Origin: Prochlorococcus sp. AG-442-B03
Lineage (GTDB): Bacteria > Cyanobacteriota > Cyanobacteriia > PCC-6307 > Cyanobiaceae
Direction: 5' to 3'
NCBI GenBank assembly: GCA_003212395.1
Contig: QCPU01000007.1
Location: 1-64,000, forward strand
Length of the DNA: 64,000 bases
Below the pieces are notes generated by a model. It was given only the letters and a program-made list of their open reading frames with translations, ran no database searches and was not told the origin of the DNA. Every line of letters begins with the position of its first letter. Position 1 is the first letter of the stretch. Made by a program: the position numbers and the translations under genes. This document shows positions 56,499 to 64,000 of the stretch, piece after piece.

Positions 56499-57916
56499 AG
56501 TGATTTAAATAATCTTTGTTGCATGTTGTGATTGACAATAGGGCCTGAATAATTATTTTTTTCTAAATTAGATATCTCCCCATTTAATAATTCTGAATTT
56601 GACACTTTAGATAATTCAGGAATCCAATATTTTATATATTCGCAAATAGGATCAAATTTTTTTGCTTGGGTATATGGATTAAAAATTCTAAGTGGTTTTG
56701 GATCCATACCGCTACTGGCGCTCCACTGCCATCCTCCATTATTTGCAGCTAAGTCTCCATCAACCAAAGTCTCCATAAATTTTTTCTCACCCATTTGCCA
56801 ATTGCATATAAGATCTTTTACCAGAAATGAAGCGACTATCATCCTACATCTGTTATGCATCCAGCCAGTACTATTTAGTTGACGCATTGCAGCATCAACT
56901 ATAGGTACTCCGGTCTCTCCGTTGCTCCAATGCTTAAACCATTCATTATTGTTTTGCCATGGGAAGTGATCCCATTTTTTTCTATATGGACCTTTCTCTA
57001 GCTCTGGGAAATGGAATAAGCAATGTTGGTAAAATTCACGCCAAACAAGTTCTTTTTGCCAAGTTTCAATTGATAGATAATTTCCTTGATTTTCCAAATC
57101 TGAATTTAAATTTAATGTGGCGTTCCAAACTTTTCTAATGCTGATGGTGCCGAATCTGAGAGATGCACTTAGAAAAGATGTCCCACTATGGGAAGGAAAA
57201 TCTCTTGCAGAATTATAAGAATATATTTTTTTTTCGTTAATGAAGCTTTCTAATAATGTTTCTGCAGCATTCTCTCCAGGTCTACATGGACAAATATTCG
57301 AACCAAGAAATTTGATATTTTTGATAAATTTCTCTAGAACCGAATCAGATGAATTTATTGTCTTATCTTTGAGTTTATTATCTATATCTTTAAAATGGAA
57401 ATCAACTTTATCTTGTTCATATGAACCTAATAAATTCATTTTTAATTTAAGGTTTTTATAAAAAGGTCCATAAACTGAATAGGGATTATTATTCCCTGAA
57501 AATATTTTTAAAGGTTCTACTAATAAGTGATCCCAAGTTTCAATAACTTCAATATTTTGTTCTTTTAAAATTATTTTTATTTGTAAATCGCGATTAATCT
57601 CATAAGGTTCAATTGATCTATTCCAAAAAACAAATTTAGCATCTATTTTCTTTGCTAATTGAGGAATTATTAATACCGGATCTCCTTCTCCCATAACTAA
57701 TCTACTACCCATTTTTTTCCAATTATTTCCTAATTCTTGTAGTGAATTTCCTAGAAACCAAGCTCTTGAACTTGCATTGAAATCGTGTGAGTAATTTTTA
57801 TCAAATATATAAGTTGAAGTAATAGCATTTGATAATGAAAATGCTTTGATTAAAGCTTGATTATCAAATATTCTTAAATCCTTTCTATGCCAAAAAAGTA
57901 TTCTAGGTTTATTCAT
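56483..57916 (-). CDS. phrA: Deoxyribodipyrimidine photolyase
   Basis: Light-driven DNA repair flavoenzyme that splits UV-made pyrimidine dimers; useful for a surface-ocean phototroph. The 477-residue class I type protein has the antenna-domain start ILFWHRKDLRIFDNQAL (5-21), then in the FAD domain SGTSFLSASLRFGTIS, WQKELVWREFYQHCLFHFPE, GWMHNRCRMIVASFLVKDL and GDLAANNGGWQWSASSGMDP, with the Asn (NNGGWQW) characteristic of photolyases. The antenna cofactor is not predicted. The start overlaps the Nudix gene stop by one base. Confidence 0.93.
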   Translation of the reverse strand: MNKPRILFWHRKDLRIFDNQALIKAFSLSNAITSTYIFDKNYSHDFNASSRAWFLGNSLQELGNNWKKMGSRLVMGEGDPVLIIPQLAKKIDAKFVFWNRSIEPYEINRDLQIKIILKEQNIEVIETWDHLLVEPLKIFSGNNNPYSVYGPFYKNLKLKMNLLGSYEQDKVDFHFKDIDNKLKDKTINSSDSVLEKFIKNIKFLGSNICPCRPGENAAETLLESFINEKKIYSYNSARDFPSHSGTSFLSASLRFGTISIRKVWNATLNLNSDLENQGNYLSIETWQKELVWREFYQHCLFHFPELEKGPYRKKWDHFPWQNNNEWFKHWSNGETGVPIVDAAMRQLNSTGWMHNRCRMIVASFLVKDLICNWQMGEKKFMETLVDGDLAANNGGWQWSASSGMDPKPLRIFNPYTQAKKFDPICEYIKYWIPELSKVSNSELLNGEISNLEKNNYSGPIVNHNMQQRLFKSLYAEI

Positions 57917-58476
57917 TATTTATCTAAAAATTGTTTAGCTCTAAACCAAGCCGTCACGGTTTTTGCGTCAAGAATTTCATCCCCACTAGAAATAAGATTA
58001 TCTAGTTCGTCTGGATCTAAAATTAATACTTCTATATCTTCATCTAAATCTCCTTTAACCTCGGAATTGAGTTTGTTTAAATCACGTGCTAAAAATAAAT
58101 AAATTTCTTCATCTGCATAACCAGGAGCAGGGACAAGAGTTCCTAGTTCATCCCATTTGTTTGCGCTGAATCCAGTCTCTTCTTGTATCTCTCTTTGAAT
58201 TGAATTAATAGGTGTTTCACCTATTTCTAATGTACCTGCTGGAAATTCTAATAAATATCTTGAAACAGCAAATCTATATTGCCGAAGAATAATAACTTTA
58301 TTGTCTTTTGTAATAGGTACGGCTAATGCTGCCCCAGGATGCTTAATGTATCCATATTCACCTTCATGTCCATTTGGAAGCTCAATTCTATTTATTTCGA
58401 AAGTAAATTTTTTTGACTTTAACTCAGATATTTTTTCTTTAAAAATTGATCTTCTTATAAGGTTTTTATTGCCCAT
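57916..58476 (-). CDS. Nudix hydrolase (ADP-ribose pyrophosphatase-like)
   Basis: 186-residue hydrolase. The Nudix box is seen in GTLEIGETPINSIQREIQEETGF (Gx5Ex7REUxEExGU), preceded by ILRQYRFAVSRYLLEFPAGT, a context usual for ADP-ribose pyrophosphatases. There is no signal peptide. Its stop overlaps the photolyase start (TAATG), so they are translated together, which suggests a DNA- or nucleotide-damage module. It is 60 bases downstream of folK on the same strand. Confidence 0.9.
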   Translation of the reverse strand: MGNKNLIRRSIFKEKISELKSKKFTFEINRIELPNGHEGEYGYIKHPGAALAVPITKDNKVIILRQYRFAVSRYLLEFPAGTLEIGETPINSIQREIQEETGFSANKWDELGTLVPAPGYADEEIYLFLARDLNKLNSEVKGDLDEDIEVLILDPDELDNLISSGDEILDAKTVTAWFRAKQFLDK

Positions 58477-58536
58477 AATTTTTAAATAAAAATAGCCTAA
58501 CAGTTATTTTTTGGTTTTGTAAATCATTTATATAGA

Positions 58537-59103
58537 CTATTTTGGAGCATCAAACTTTGTGATTTTTTGGCTTCTACTTAAGATTTCAGATAGTGGTGTA
58601 ATAACAAAATTACGATTCATGAATCTAGGGTGAGGTAATGTTAATTCCTCGTCAACCGTATGAAAATCTTCCCACCAAAGAATATCTAAATCGAGACATC
58701 TTGATAGCCATTTCTCACCCTTTGGTGTCTTTTCTCGTCCAAAAAATCTCTCTAACTTTTTTAACTCTTTTAAAAGTAATTTCGCTTTTTCATTTGATGG
58801 TTTTGGAAAAGAATTACTTTTTATAAGCAATAGAGTATTTAAATAATTTGGCTGCTCATTTTCAACTCCATGAGGTAATGTCTCATAAATTGAAGACCAA
58901 AAAAAGTTTGCATGAAATTTTCTTTTCTCTTCTTTATTTTTGCTGGAATGATCTCCCCACTCATTTATTATTTCTTCTATTTTTGGTTTGCAAATTAATA
59001 GTGTCTCAAGAGGGCTTCCGAATTTACTATCAATATTTGCTCCGAGGGATATACATAGTCCATTTTTGATATTAAGATTTGATAATTCCACTACAAAAAA
59101 CAA
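58537..59103 (-). CDS. folK: 2-amino-4-hydroxy-6-hydroxymethyldihydropteridine pyrophosphokinase
   Basis: Transfers pyrophosphate from ATP to 6-hydroxymethyl-dihydropterin in folate synthesis. The 188-residue protein shows [12 protein letters not shown] (19-30), [11 protein letters not shown], and the catalytic [24 protein letters not shown] (Arg-rich loop and DLDIL metal ligands), then [16 protein letters not shown]. It is somewhat longer than E. coli HPPK because of an N-terminal extension and an insert before the catalytic loop. It is divergent from chlD with a 36-base spacer. Confidence 0.94.
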   Translation of the reverse strand: MFFVVELSNLNIKNGLCISLGANIDSKFGSPLETLLICKPKIEEIINEWGDHSSKNKEEKRKFHANFFWSSIYETLPHGVENEQPNYLNTLLLIKSNSFPKPSNEKAKLLLKELKKLERFFGREKTPKGEKWLSRCLDLDILWWEDFHTVDEELTLPHPRFMNRNFVITPLSEILSRSQKITKFDAPK

Positions 59104-59139
59104 AGTTATTGGATAAATTCTATATCAGGCATTTTTAAA

Positions 59140-61323
59140 GTGATTTTGAACTCCGATTTAAAAGAAAAAGGTGCAATAAAAGATTTAATGAAGTCAAAGG
59201 ATTCTTTTAGAGCTTTCCCTTTGGCGGCAATTACAGGCCATAGCTTATTGAAATTATCTTTGCTTTTGGCAGCAGTTGATCCCGGTTTAGGAGGAGTGAT
59301 TATCGCTGGCGGAAGAGGGACTGGCAAGTCAGTCTTAGCAAGGGGTTTACACACTTTACTCCCTCCCATAGAAGTATTAGATAATGAATCAATACTGGAA
59401 CAGCTAACTAAAAGAAATAGTAATACTTCACTAAGACCTATTGGTAGGAACCTAAATCCAGATAAACCAGAGGAATGGGATATTAGTACTAATAAATTGT
59501 TAGAGGAGATAATTGGAAGTAATTATTTGAATCAAATTCAAGAAATTCCAAAAAAAATAAGAGAGGCACCATTTATTCAAGTTCCCATTGGCATAACTGA
59601 AGACAGACTTGTTGGATCAATTGACGTCGCGGCCTCATTAAATACGGGGGAACAAGTATTTCAGCCTGGAATTTTGGCAGAAGCTCATAGAGGTGTTCTT
59701 TATGTAGACGATATAAATTTATTGGATGATGGCATTGTAAATTTAATTCTTGAAGCTACAGGAAAAGAGAAAAATAATATTGAAAGAGATGGTTTAAGCC
59801 TTTCTCATCCTTGTAAGTCACTTTTAATAGCTACTTATAACCCTGAAGAAGGTGCTTTAAGAGATCATGTTTTAGATCGTTTTGCGATTGTGCTTTCCGC
59901 AGATCAATCTATTGATAATGCTCAAAGAGTTGAGATTACAAAATCTGTTCTATCGCATGCAGAAAATAATATTAAATTTTCAGAAAAATGGTCGGAAGAA
60001 TCAGATAATTTATCCACTCAATTAATTTTGGCAAGGCAATGGTTAAAGGATGTCAAGATAACAAAAGAGCAAATAACCTATTTAGTAAATGAAGCTCTTA
60101 GAGGAGGAGTAGAAGGGCATAGGTCAGAATTGTTTGCAGTAAAAGTAGCTAAGGCTAATGCAGCTCTTCGTGGGGATGAGAATGTAAATTCTGAAGACCT
60201 TAAAGTGGCAGTAAGGTTAGTTATACTTCCACGTGCAATGCAAATTCCTCCAGAAGATGATGATATTCAACCACCCCCTCCAGAGGATCAGAGTCCCCCG
60301 CCTCCACCTCAATCAAACAATGAAGAGTCTGAACCTGAGACTAATGAAAATGAGAATGAGCAAGACCAAGAACAAGAAGAAGATAATTATGATGGAGAAG
60401 AAGAATCTACTCCCGAAATACCTGAAGAATTCATTTTAGATCCAGAGGCGTGTATGGTTGATCCTGATTTATTGCTTTTTTCATCAGCTAAAGCTAAAGC
60501 GGGAAATAGCGGGAGTAGATCAGTTATATTTAGTGATAGTAGAGGAAGATATGTAAAACCTATTATTCCAAGAGGTAAAGTAAAAAGAATTGCTGTAGAT
60601 GCTACTCTTAGAGCTGCGGCTCCTTATCAAAAATCAAGAAGATTAAGGAACCCTAATAAATCGATAGTTATTGAAGAAAATGATTTTAGGGCAAAGCTTC
60701 TTCAAAAAAAGGCGGGAGCTTTAGTAATTTTTCTGGTTGATGCTAGTGGCTCCATGGCTTTAAATAGAATGCAAAGTGCCAAAGGCGCTGTAATAAGACT
60801 TTTAACAGAGGCATATGAGAATAGAGATGAAGTAGCTCTTATTCCTTTTAGAGGGAATCAAGCCGAAGTGCTTTTGCCTCCAACAAGATCAATAACTGCT
60901 GCAAAAAGAAGATTGGAAACAATGCCTTGTGGTGGAGGATCCCCTTTGGCACATGGACTAACACAATCAGCAAAAGTAGCAAAAAATGCTCTTTCAACAG
61001 GAGATATCGGTCAAGTTATTGTTGTTGGGATTACTGATGGCAGAGGAAATGTACCATTAGGATTATCTCTAGGACAAAATGAGGTTGAGGGAAAAGACAA
61101 TGAAAATGAAAATGTCAATTTAAAACAGGAGGTTCTAGATATCGCTGCAAAATATCCTATGCTTGGGATAAAACTATTAGTTATTGATACAGAGAGGAAA
61201 TTTATAGCAAGCGGATTTGGTAAAGAATTAGCAGAGGCGGCTCAAGGGAAATATGTCCAACTGCCAAAAGCTACTGATAAAGCAATCGCAGCTATGGCTT
61301 TAAATGCTATAAATGAATTCTAA
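59140..61323 (+). CDS. chlD: Magnesium chelatase subunit D
   Basis: Subunit of the ATP-dependent Mg-chelatase (ChlI-ChlD-ChlH) that inserts Mg2+ into protoporphyrin IX, the first committed step to chlorophyll. The 727-residue protein has an AAA+ domain with a P-loop GGRGTGKS near residue 57 and [14 protein letters not shown], a proline/acid-rich linker (about 367-430, mostly Pro, Glu, Asp, Gln, Asn), and a C-terminal von Willebrand A domain with the MIDAS motif DASGSM near 534 and TDGRGN. The start used is GTG at 59140; ATG at 59188 (residue 17) is an alternative. It is divergent from folK. Confidence 0.96.
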   Translation: MILNSDLKEKGAIKDLMKSKDSFRAFPLAAITGHSLLKLSLLLAAVDPGLGGVIIAGGRGTGKSVLARGLHTLLPPIEVLDNESILEQLTKRNSNTSLRPIGRNLNPDKPEEWDISTNKLLEEIIGSNYLNQIQEIPKKIREAPFIQVPIGITEDRLVGSIDVAASLNTGEQVFQPGILAEAHRGVLYVDDINLLDDGIVNLILEATGKEKNNIERDGLSLSHPCKSLLIATYNPEEGALRDHVLDRFAIVLSADQSIDNAQRVEITKSVLSHAENNIKFSEKWSEESDNLSTQLILARQWLKDVKITKEQITYLVNEALRGGVEGHRSELFAVKVAKANAALRGDENVNSEDLKVAVRLVILPRAMQIPPEDDDIQPPPPEDQSPPPPPQSNNEESEPETNENENEQDQEQEEDNYDGEEESTPEIPEEFILDPEACMVDPDLLLFSSAKAKAGNSGSRSVIFSDSRGRYVKPIIPRGKVKRIAVDATLRAAAPYQKSRRLRNPNKSIVIEENDFRAKLLQKKAGALVIFLVDASGSMALNRMQSAKGAVIRLLTEAYENRDEVALIPFRGNQAEVLLPPTRSITAAKRRLETMPCGGGSPLAHGLTQSAKVAKNALSTGDIGQVIVVGITDGRGNVPLGLSLGQNEVEGKDNENENVNLKQEVLDIAAKYPMLGIKLLVIDTERKFIASGFGKELAEAAQGKYVQLPKATDKAIAAMALNAINEF

Positions 61324-61330
61324 ATATTTT

Positions 61331-62176
61331 TTAGGGATAAATTTCGTTAAGGAATTTTGAAAGTCCAATCGTTAAATCTCTTATGGATTTAGTTAATTCT
61401 TTATCTTTTCTTAATTTTTCAAAATCATCACTCATATCATCTATTTTGGTTGAAATCGACCTAGCAGATTTAATTGTCAATTTAATGTCATTAAGGGTTT
61501 CTTTGTCATCGATAGTAGACAAAATGTTATTCAAATGATTAGCAGCAATTGTAATTTCTTTGATTAGAGGTTCAACTCTTTGTAGTTCTTGTTTCGACAA
61601 ATAAATTAATTCATCAAGATTTTCTTGAGTTCTGTCAAATTGATCCATTGAGTTGACGATGTTCTCAATTAAGTTTTCTTGATTTGTTTCCTTTAAAATT
61701 TGATTTATTCTATTGGTTATATTAGAGAGACTTGATAGTTGTTTACCTGTAATAATATCTCCCTGACAAATAATTAACTTGGAATTGCATTCTTCGGATG
61801 TAGGTTTTGCAATATTTTTAGGAATTGTCTTGTCACTAGTTTCTATAGCAACTTGCACATCTCCTCCAAGAAAAGAATTTGTAACTACCCTGGCAAATGC
61901 TGGCCTTGGAAGAATAATTTCAGGATTATTTAAAACTATTTTTGCTTTAACTGCTTCATTCGTAAACAAGATGTCTTCTATAGATCCTACTAAAATTCCT
62001 CTGTAAGTAACTGGAGATTTTTCTGATAATCCGCTTGCGTTATTGAATTCAGCAAAGAGGTACCAATTTTTTGAAGATAATCTTACTCCTCTTAGCCAAA
62101 AAGAAAAAAATGTGAATATTAAAATTCCTCCTAGTAAGGAAAACCCAACTATTGAATCTCGTAAGCTTCTACGCAT
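61331..62176 (-). CDS. MCE/MlaD-family lipid transport protein
   Basis: 281-residue membrane-anchored substrate-binding protein. It has one N-terminal membrane helix (about 10-31), then an MCE domain (FNNASGLSEKSPVTYRGILVGSIEDI, about 45-70), and a long helical C-terminal region with coiled-coil character (residues 150-270), as in MlaD and the chloroplast TGD2. It lies downstream of the ABC ATPase gene by five bases on the same strand. Together they fit an outer-membrane lipid or phospholipid transporter; the MlaE-type permease is not in the window. Confidence 0.88.
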   Translation of the reverse strand: MRRSLRDSIVGFSLLGGILIFTFFSFWLRGVRLSSKNWYLFAEFNNASGLSEKSPVTYRGILVGSIEDILFTNEAVKAKIVLNNPEIILPRPAFARVVTNSFLGGDVQVAIETSDKTIPKNIAKPTSEECNSKLIICQGDIITGKQLSSLSNITNRINQILKETNQENLIENIVNSMDQFDRTQENLDELIYLSKQELQRVEPLIKEITIAANHLNNILSTIDDKETLNDIKLTIKSARSISTKIDDMSDDFEKLRKDKELTKSIRDLTIGLSKFLNEIYP

Positions 62177-62181
62177 GATAT

Positions 62182-62967
62182 CTAAATATCTTTGGGTTGC
62201 ATTGGACCATCAAGTTTTCCATGCCTAAATTGATATACATAGGGATCATTACTCTCTTTAAATTCATTAATGGAACCTGCCCATCTAAATTTGCCCCCAT
62301 AAAGCATTAAAACTTTATCAGAAGTCCTTTCTATAGTACTAAGAACATGGCTAACGACAATAGATGATCCTTTAGCTTTATTATTTGTCTTATTAATTAA
62401 ATCTTCAATTCTTGATGAAGCAATTGGATCAAGGCCGGCAGTTGGTTCATCAAAAAGTAATAAAGGTTTAGAATTTGCATTAAGAGTTTGATCGGTAATT
62501 AATGCTCTAGCAAAACTGACTCTTTTTTGCATGCCTCCGCTTAATTCATTTGGAAGTTTATTCTCAACATTAAATAATCCTACCTCAGCTAAGCATTCAC
62601 GTACTAATTCATGAATTAACTTATTAGATAGGTTTTTATTTCTCTTAAGGAGAAAACCTACATTTTCTTCAATAGTTAAAGATCCTAATAAAGCCGGGTT
62701 CTGAAAAACTAGTCTTACATCAGGAGGATTATTTTGATCTAATCTCAAATATGTTTGCTTCTCACCGAATATTCTTAATTCTCCTTGGGTAGGTAAAATG
62801 AGTCCTGCTAATATTTTTAATATGGTTGATTTGCCAGAACCTGAGGGGCCAACAATAGCCAATTTCTCTCCATCATTAAGTTCAAAATTTATTTGATTAA
62901 GCACATTAACTTTTTCCCAGCCTATTGAAAGGCTCTTTGCTTCAACTGCATGTTTTGATTTTTTCAA
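62182..62967 (-). CDS. ABC transporter ATPase, MlaF/TGD3-like
   Basis: 261-residue cytoplasmic ATPase. Walker A is IVGPSGSGKST (38-48), Q-loop VRLVFQNPALLG, signature LSGGMQKRVSFARAL, Walker B LLLFDEPTAGLDP and the switch His in SHVLSTIE. The order and the downstream MCE gene point to the MlaFEDB/TGD lipid system. It is five bases upstream of the MCE gene. It is divergent from the yvcK-like gene with a 129-base spacer. Confidence 0.92.
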   Translation of the reverse strand: MKKSKHAVEAKSLSIGWEKVNVLNQINFELNDGEKLAIVGPSGSGKSTILKILAGLILPTQGELRIFGEKQTYLRLDQNNPPDVRLVFQNPALLGSLTIEENVGFLLKRNKNLSNKLIHELVRECLAEVGLFNVENKLPNELSGGMQKRVSFARALITDQTLNANSKPLLLFDEPTAGLDPIASSRIEDLINKTNNKAKGSSIVVSHVLSTIERTSDKVLMLYGGKFRWAGSINEFKESNDPYVYQFRHGKLDGPMQPKDI

Positions 62968-63096
62968 AACTTATCCAAAAACACCTATTACTTCATTTTG
63001 CCTATTTTTAGAAATAAAAAAAGGATGTATGAATTTGATTTATAATAATTCTATATATTTTTTAAATTTGAGAAAAATAATTTAAGAGGTTTTTTA

Positions 63097-64000
63097 ATGA
63101 ATAAGCGTAAAAGAAGGGTAAGGAGACATTATAAAAATTTTAAAAAGTCTAATTTTGTCTTTTTGACCAAAATCTTAAGATTTTTGAGTTGGCTTTTGCC
63201 AGGATTGGTTATAAAAAGATGGATGTTTACATCTGCAATAGGATTTTTAACTACATTATTAGGCTTTGCAATTTGGACAAATTTTAGACCGCTCTATTGG
63301 CTTATTGAAATTTTTGTTTGGGTAATGACTGGTTTAACTAGTATTTTGCCTCTTTCAATTATGGGACCATTGATTTTTGTTATTGGACTATTATTAATCG
63401 GGATTGGTCAAAATAGAAGTATTAATTCTATTCAAAAAGCGCTTGTTCCAGAAAAAAATACATTTTTAGTTGATGCATTAAGAGTTAAAAGTAAATTAAA
63501 CAGAGGCCCAAATATTGTTGCAATTGGGGGAGGTACAGGCCTTTCTACCTTACTGAAAGGCTTAAAAAATTATAGTAGTAACATTACAGCAATCGTAACT
63601 GTATCCGACGACGGTGGAAGTAGTGGAATTCTCAGAAAACAATTAGGTGTGCAACCTCCTGGAGATATTCGAAATTGTTTGGCAGCATTATCAAACGAAG
63701 AACCTACTTTAACCAGATTATTTCAGTATAGATTTTCAGAAGGAAGTGGTCTGGAAGGCCATAGTTTTGGAAACCTATTCTTGTCAGCTTTAACAACAAT
63801 TACAGGCAGTTTAGAAAAAGCAGTTCAAGCCTCTAGTAAGGTTTTGGCAGTTCAGGGTCAAGTTTTACCTGCAACAAATATTGATGTTATGTTATGGGCA
63901 GAATTAGAAGACGGTGAAAAAATTTTTGGTGAAAGCAAGATCAGCAAATCTAAAAAATTAATTTCGAGGATTGGTTACCTACCAGAAAATCCTTCAGCTC
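63097..64000 (+). CDS. yvcK: YvcK-like uridine-diphosphate-sugar-binding protein (3' end cut)
   Basis: Only the first 301 codons are in the window; the gene runs off the right edge. The protein starts MNKRKRRVRRHYKN, has two membrane helices (about 43-60 and 75-102) and then the YvcK/CofD-like domain: VAIGGGTGLSTLLKGL (near 142), VTVSDDGGSSGILR, PPGDIRNCLAAL and HSFGNLFLSAL. YvcK proteins bind UDP-sugars and influence cell-wall and gluconeogenic metabolism; a CofD-like enzymatic role is not expected. An N-terminal membrane extension is common in cyanobacterial members. The start ATG follows TTTAAGAGG. Confidence 0.9.
   Translation, partial: MNKRKRRVRRHYKNFKKSNFVFLTKILRFLSWLLPGLVIKRWMFTSAIGFLTTLLGFAIWTNFRPLYWLIEIFVWVMTGLTSILPLSIMGPLIFVIGLLLIGIGQNRSINSIQKALVPEKNTFLVDALRVKSKLNRGPNIVAIGGGTGLSTLLKGLKNYSSNITAIVTVSDDGGSSGILRKQLGVQPPGDIRNCLAALSNEEPTLTRLFQYRFSEGSGLEGHSFGNLFLSALTTITGSLEKAVQASSKVLAVQGQVLPATNIDVMLWAELEDGEKIFGESKISKSKKLISRIGYLPENPSA

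Noticed and set aside
60233-60439. Short Met/Lys/Asn-rich frame inside chlD
   Set aside because: It is the +1 reading of the acidic Pro-rich linker of ChlD.
1-64000. Mobile elements, prophage, CRISPR or defence islands
   Set aside because: No transposase, integrase, recombinase, repeat array, cas or restriction genes are seen; the gene content is core throughout.

Overview
The window is chromosomal DNA of a marine unicellular cyanobacterium, almost certainly a high-light type Prochlorococcus. The sequence is strongly A+T-rich, spacers are short, many neighbouring genes overlap by 1 to 35 bases, and there are no insertion sequences, phage genes or CRISPR arrays. Photosystem II genes (psbO, psbH, psbN, psbI, psbK), chlD, crtR, ntcA and many small proteins of cyanobacteria-only families sit among ordinary housekeeping genes. 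Species and strain cannot be fixed without comparison.

Layout. 1-9.8 kb: aroC, a KDPG-aldolase-like gene, ftsH, ATP sulfurylase, psbO with a clear terminator, coaBC with a small DUF2555 gene, a ycf20-like gene, pyrB and a 3-methyladenine glycosylase. 9.9-18.1 kb: gatC, crtR (no ordinary start codon), tRNA-Leu, ileS, two small unknown genes, trmB and glmM. 18.2-22.9 kb: a txlA-like thioredoxin, then thyX-dcd-cobO-like reading leftward, divergent from ntcA. 22.9-31.4 kb: pth, the psbH/psbN/psbI group, an LptD-like outer-membrane protein, leuC-leuD, cinA, glyA and tRNA-Arg. 31.4-40.6 kb: murJ, sfsA, amt1 with an excellent NtcA site, ispH, a DoxX protein, purH, an esterase and DUF3155. 40.6-49.5 kb: a histidine kinase with a long structured leader, cobS (no ordinary start codon), tgt, psbK, a Gfo/Idh oxidoreductase, a CBS-domain membrane protein, a CAT-anticodon tRNA, pyrE, ygfZ and a RecB-like nuclease. 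49.5-64 kb: a phosphohexomutase, rdgB, a carotenoid oxygenase, hisB, fabI, a thioredoxin-fold protein, a DegT aminotransferase, a photolyase, a Nudix hydrolase, folK, chlD, an MCE/ABC lipid-transport pair and a yvcK-like gene cut by the window end.

Functional links. Nitrogen control is visible as NtcA-type boxes before both ntcA and amt1. The thyX-dcd-cobO-like operon links cobalamin adenosylation with dNTP and dTMP supply, although the cobO-like protein has lost its Walker A motif. Biosynthesis of leucine, pyrimidines, purines, histidine, folate, isoprenoids, carotenoids and chlorophyll is represented by single genes, as is usual in streamlined genomes where pathways are dispersed.

I found no new multi-gene system. 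The signals most worth a second look are non-coding: a cloverleaf-like structured segment before the histidine kinase, a terminator-like hairpin inside the amt1 leader, and twin 8-bp palindromes between cobO-like and ntcA. In genes, the points of interest are the missing start codons of crtR and cobS and the Walker-A-less CobO-like protein. The longest spacer is about 255 bases, so no stretch above 300 bases lacks a gene.
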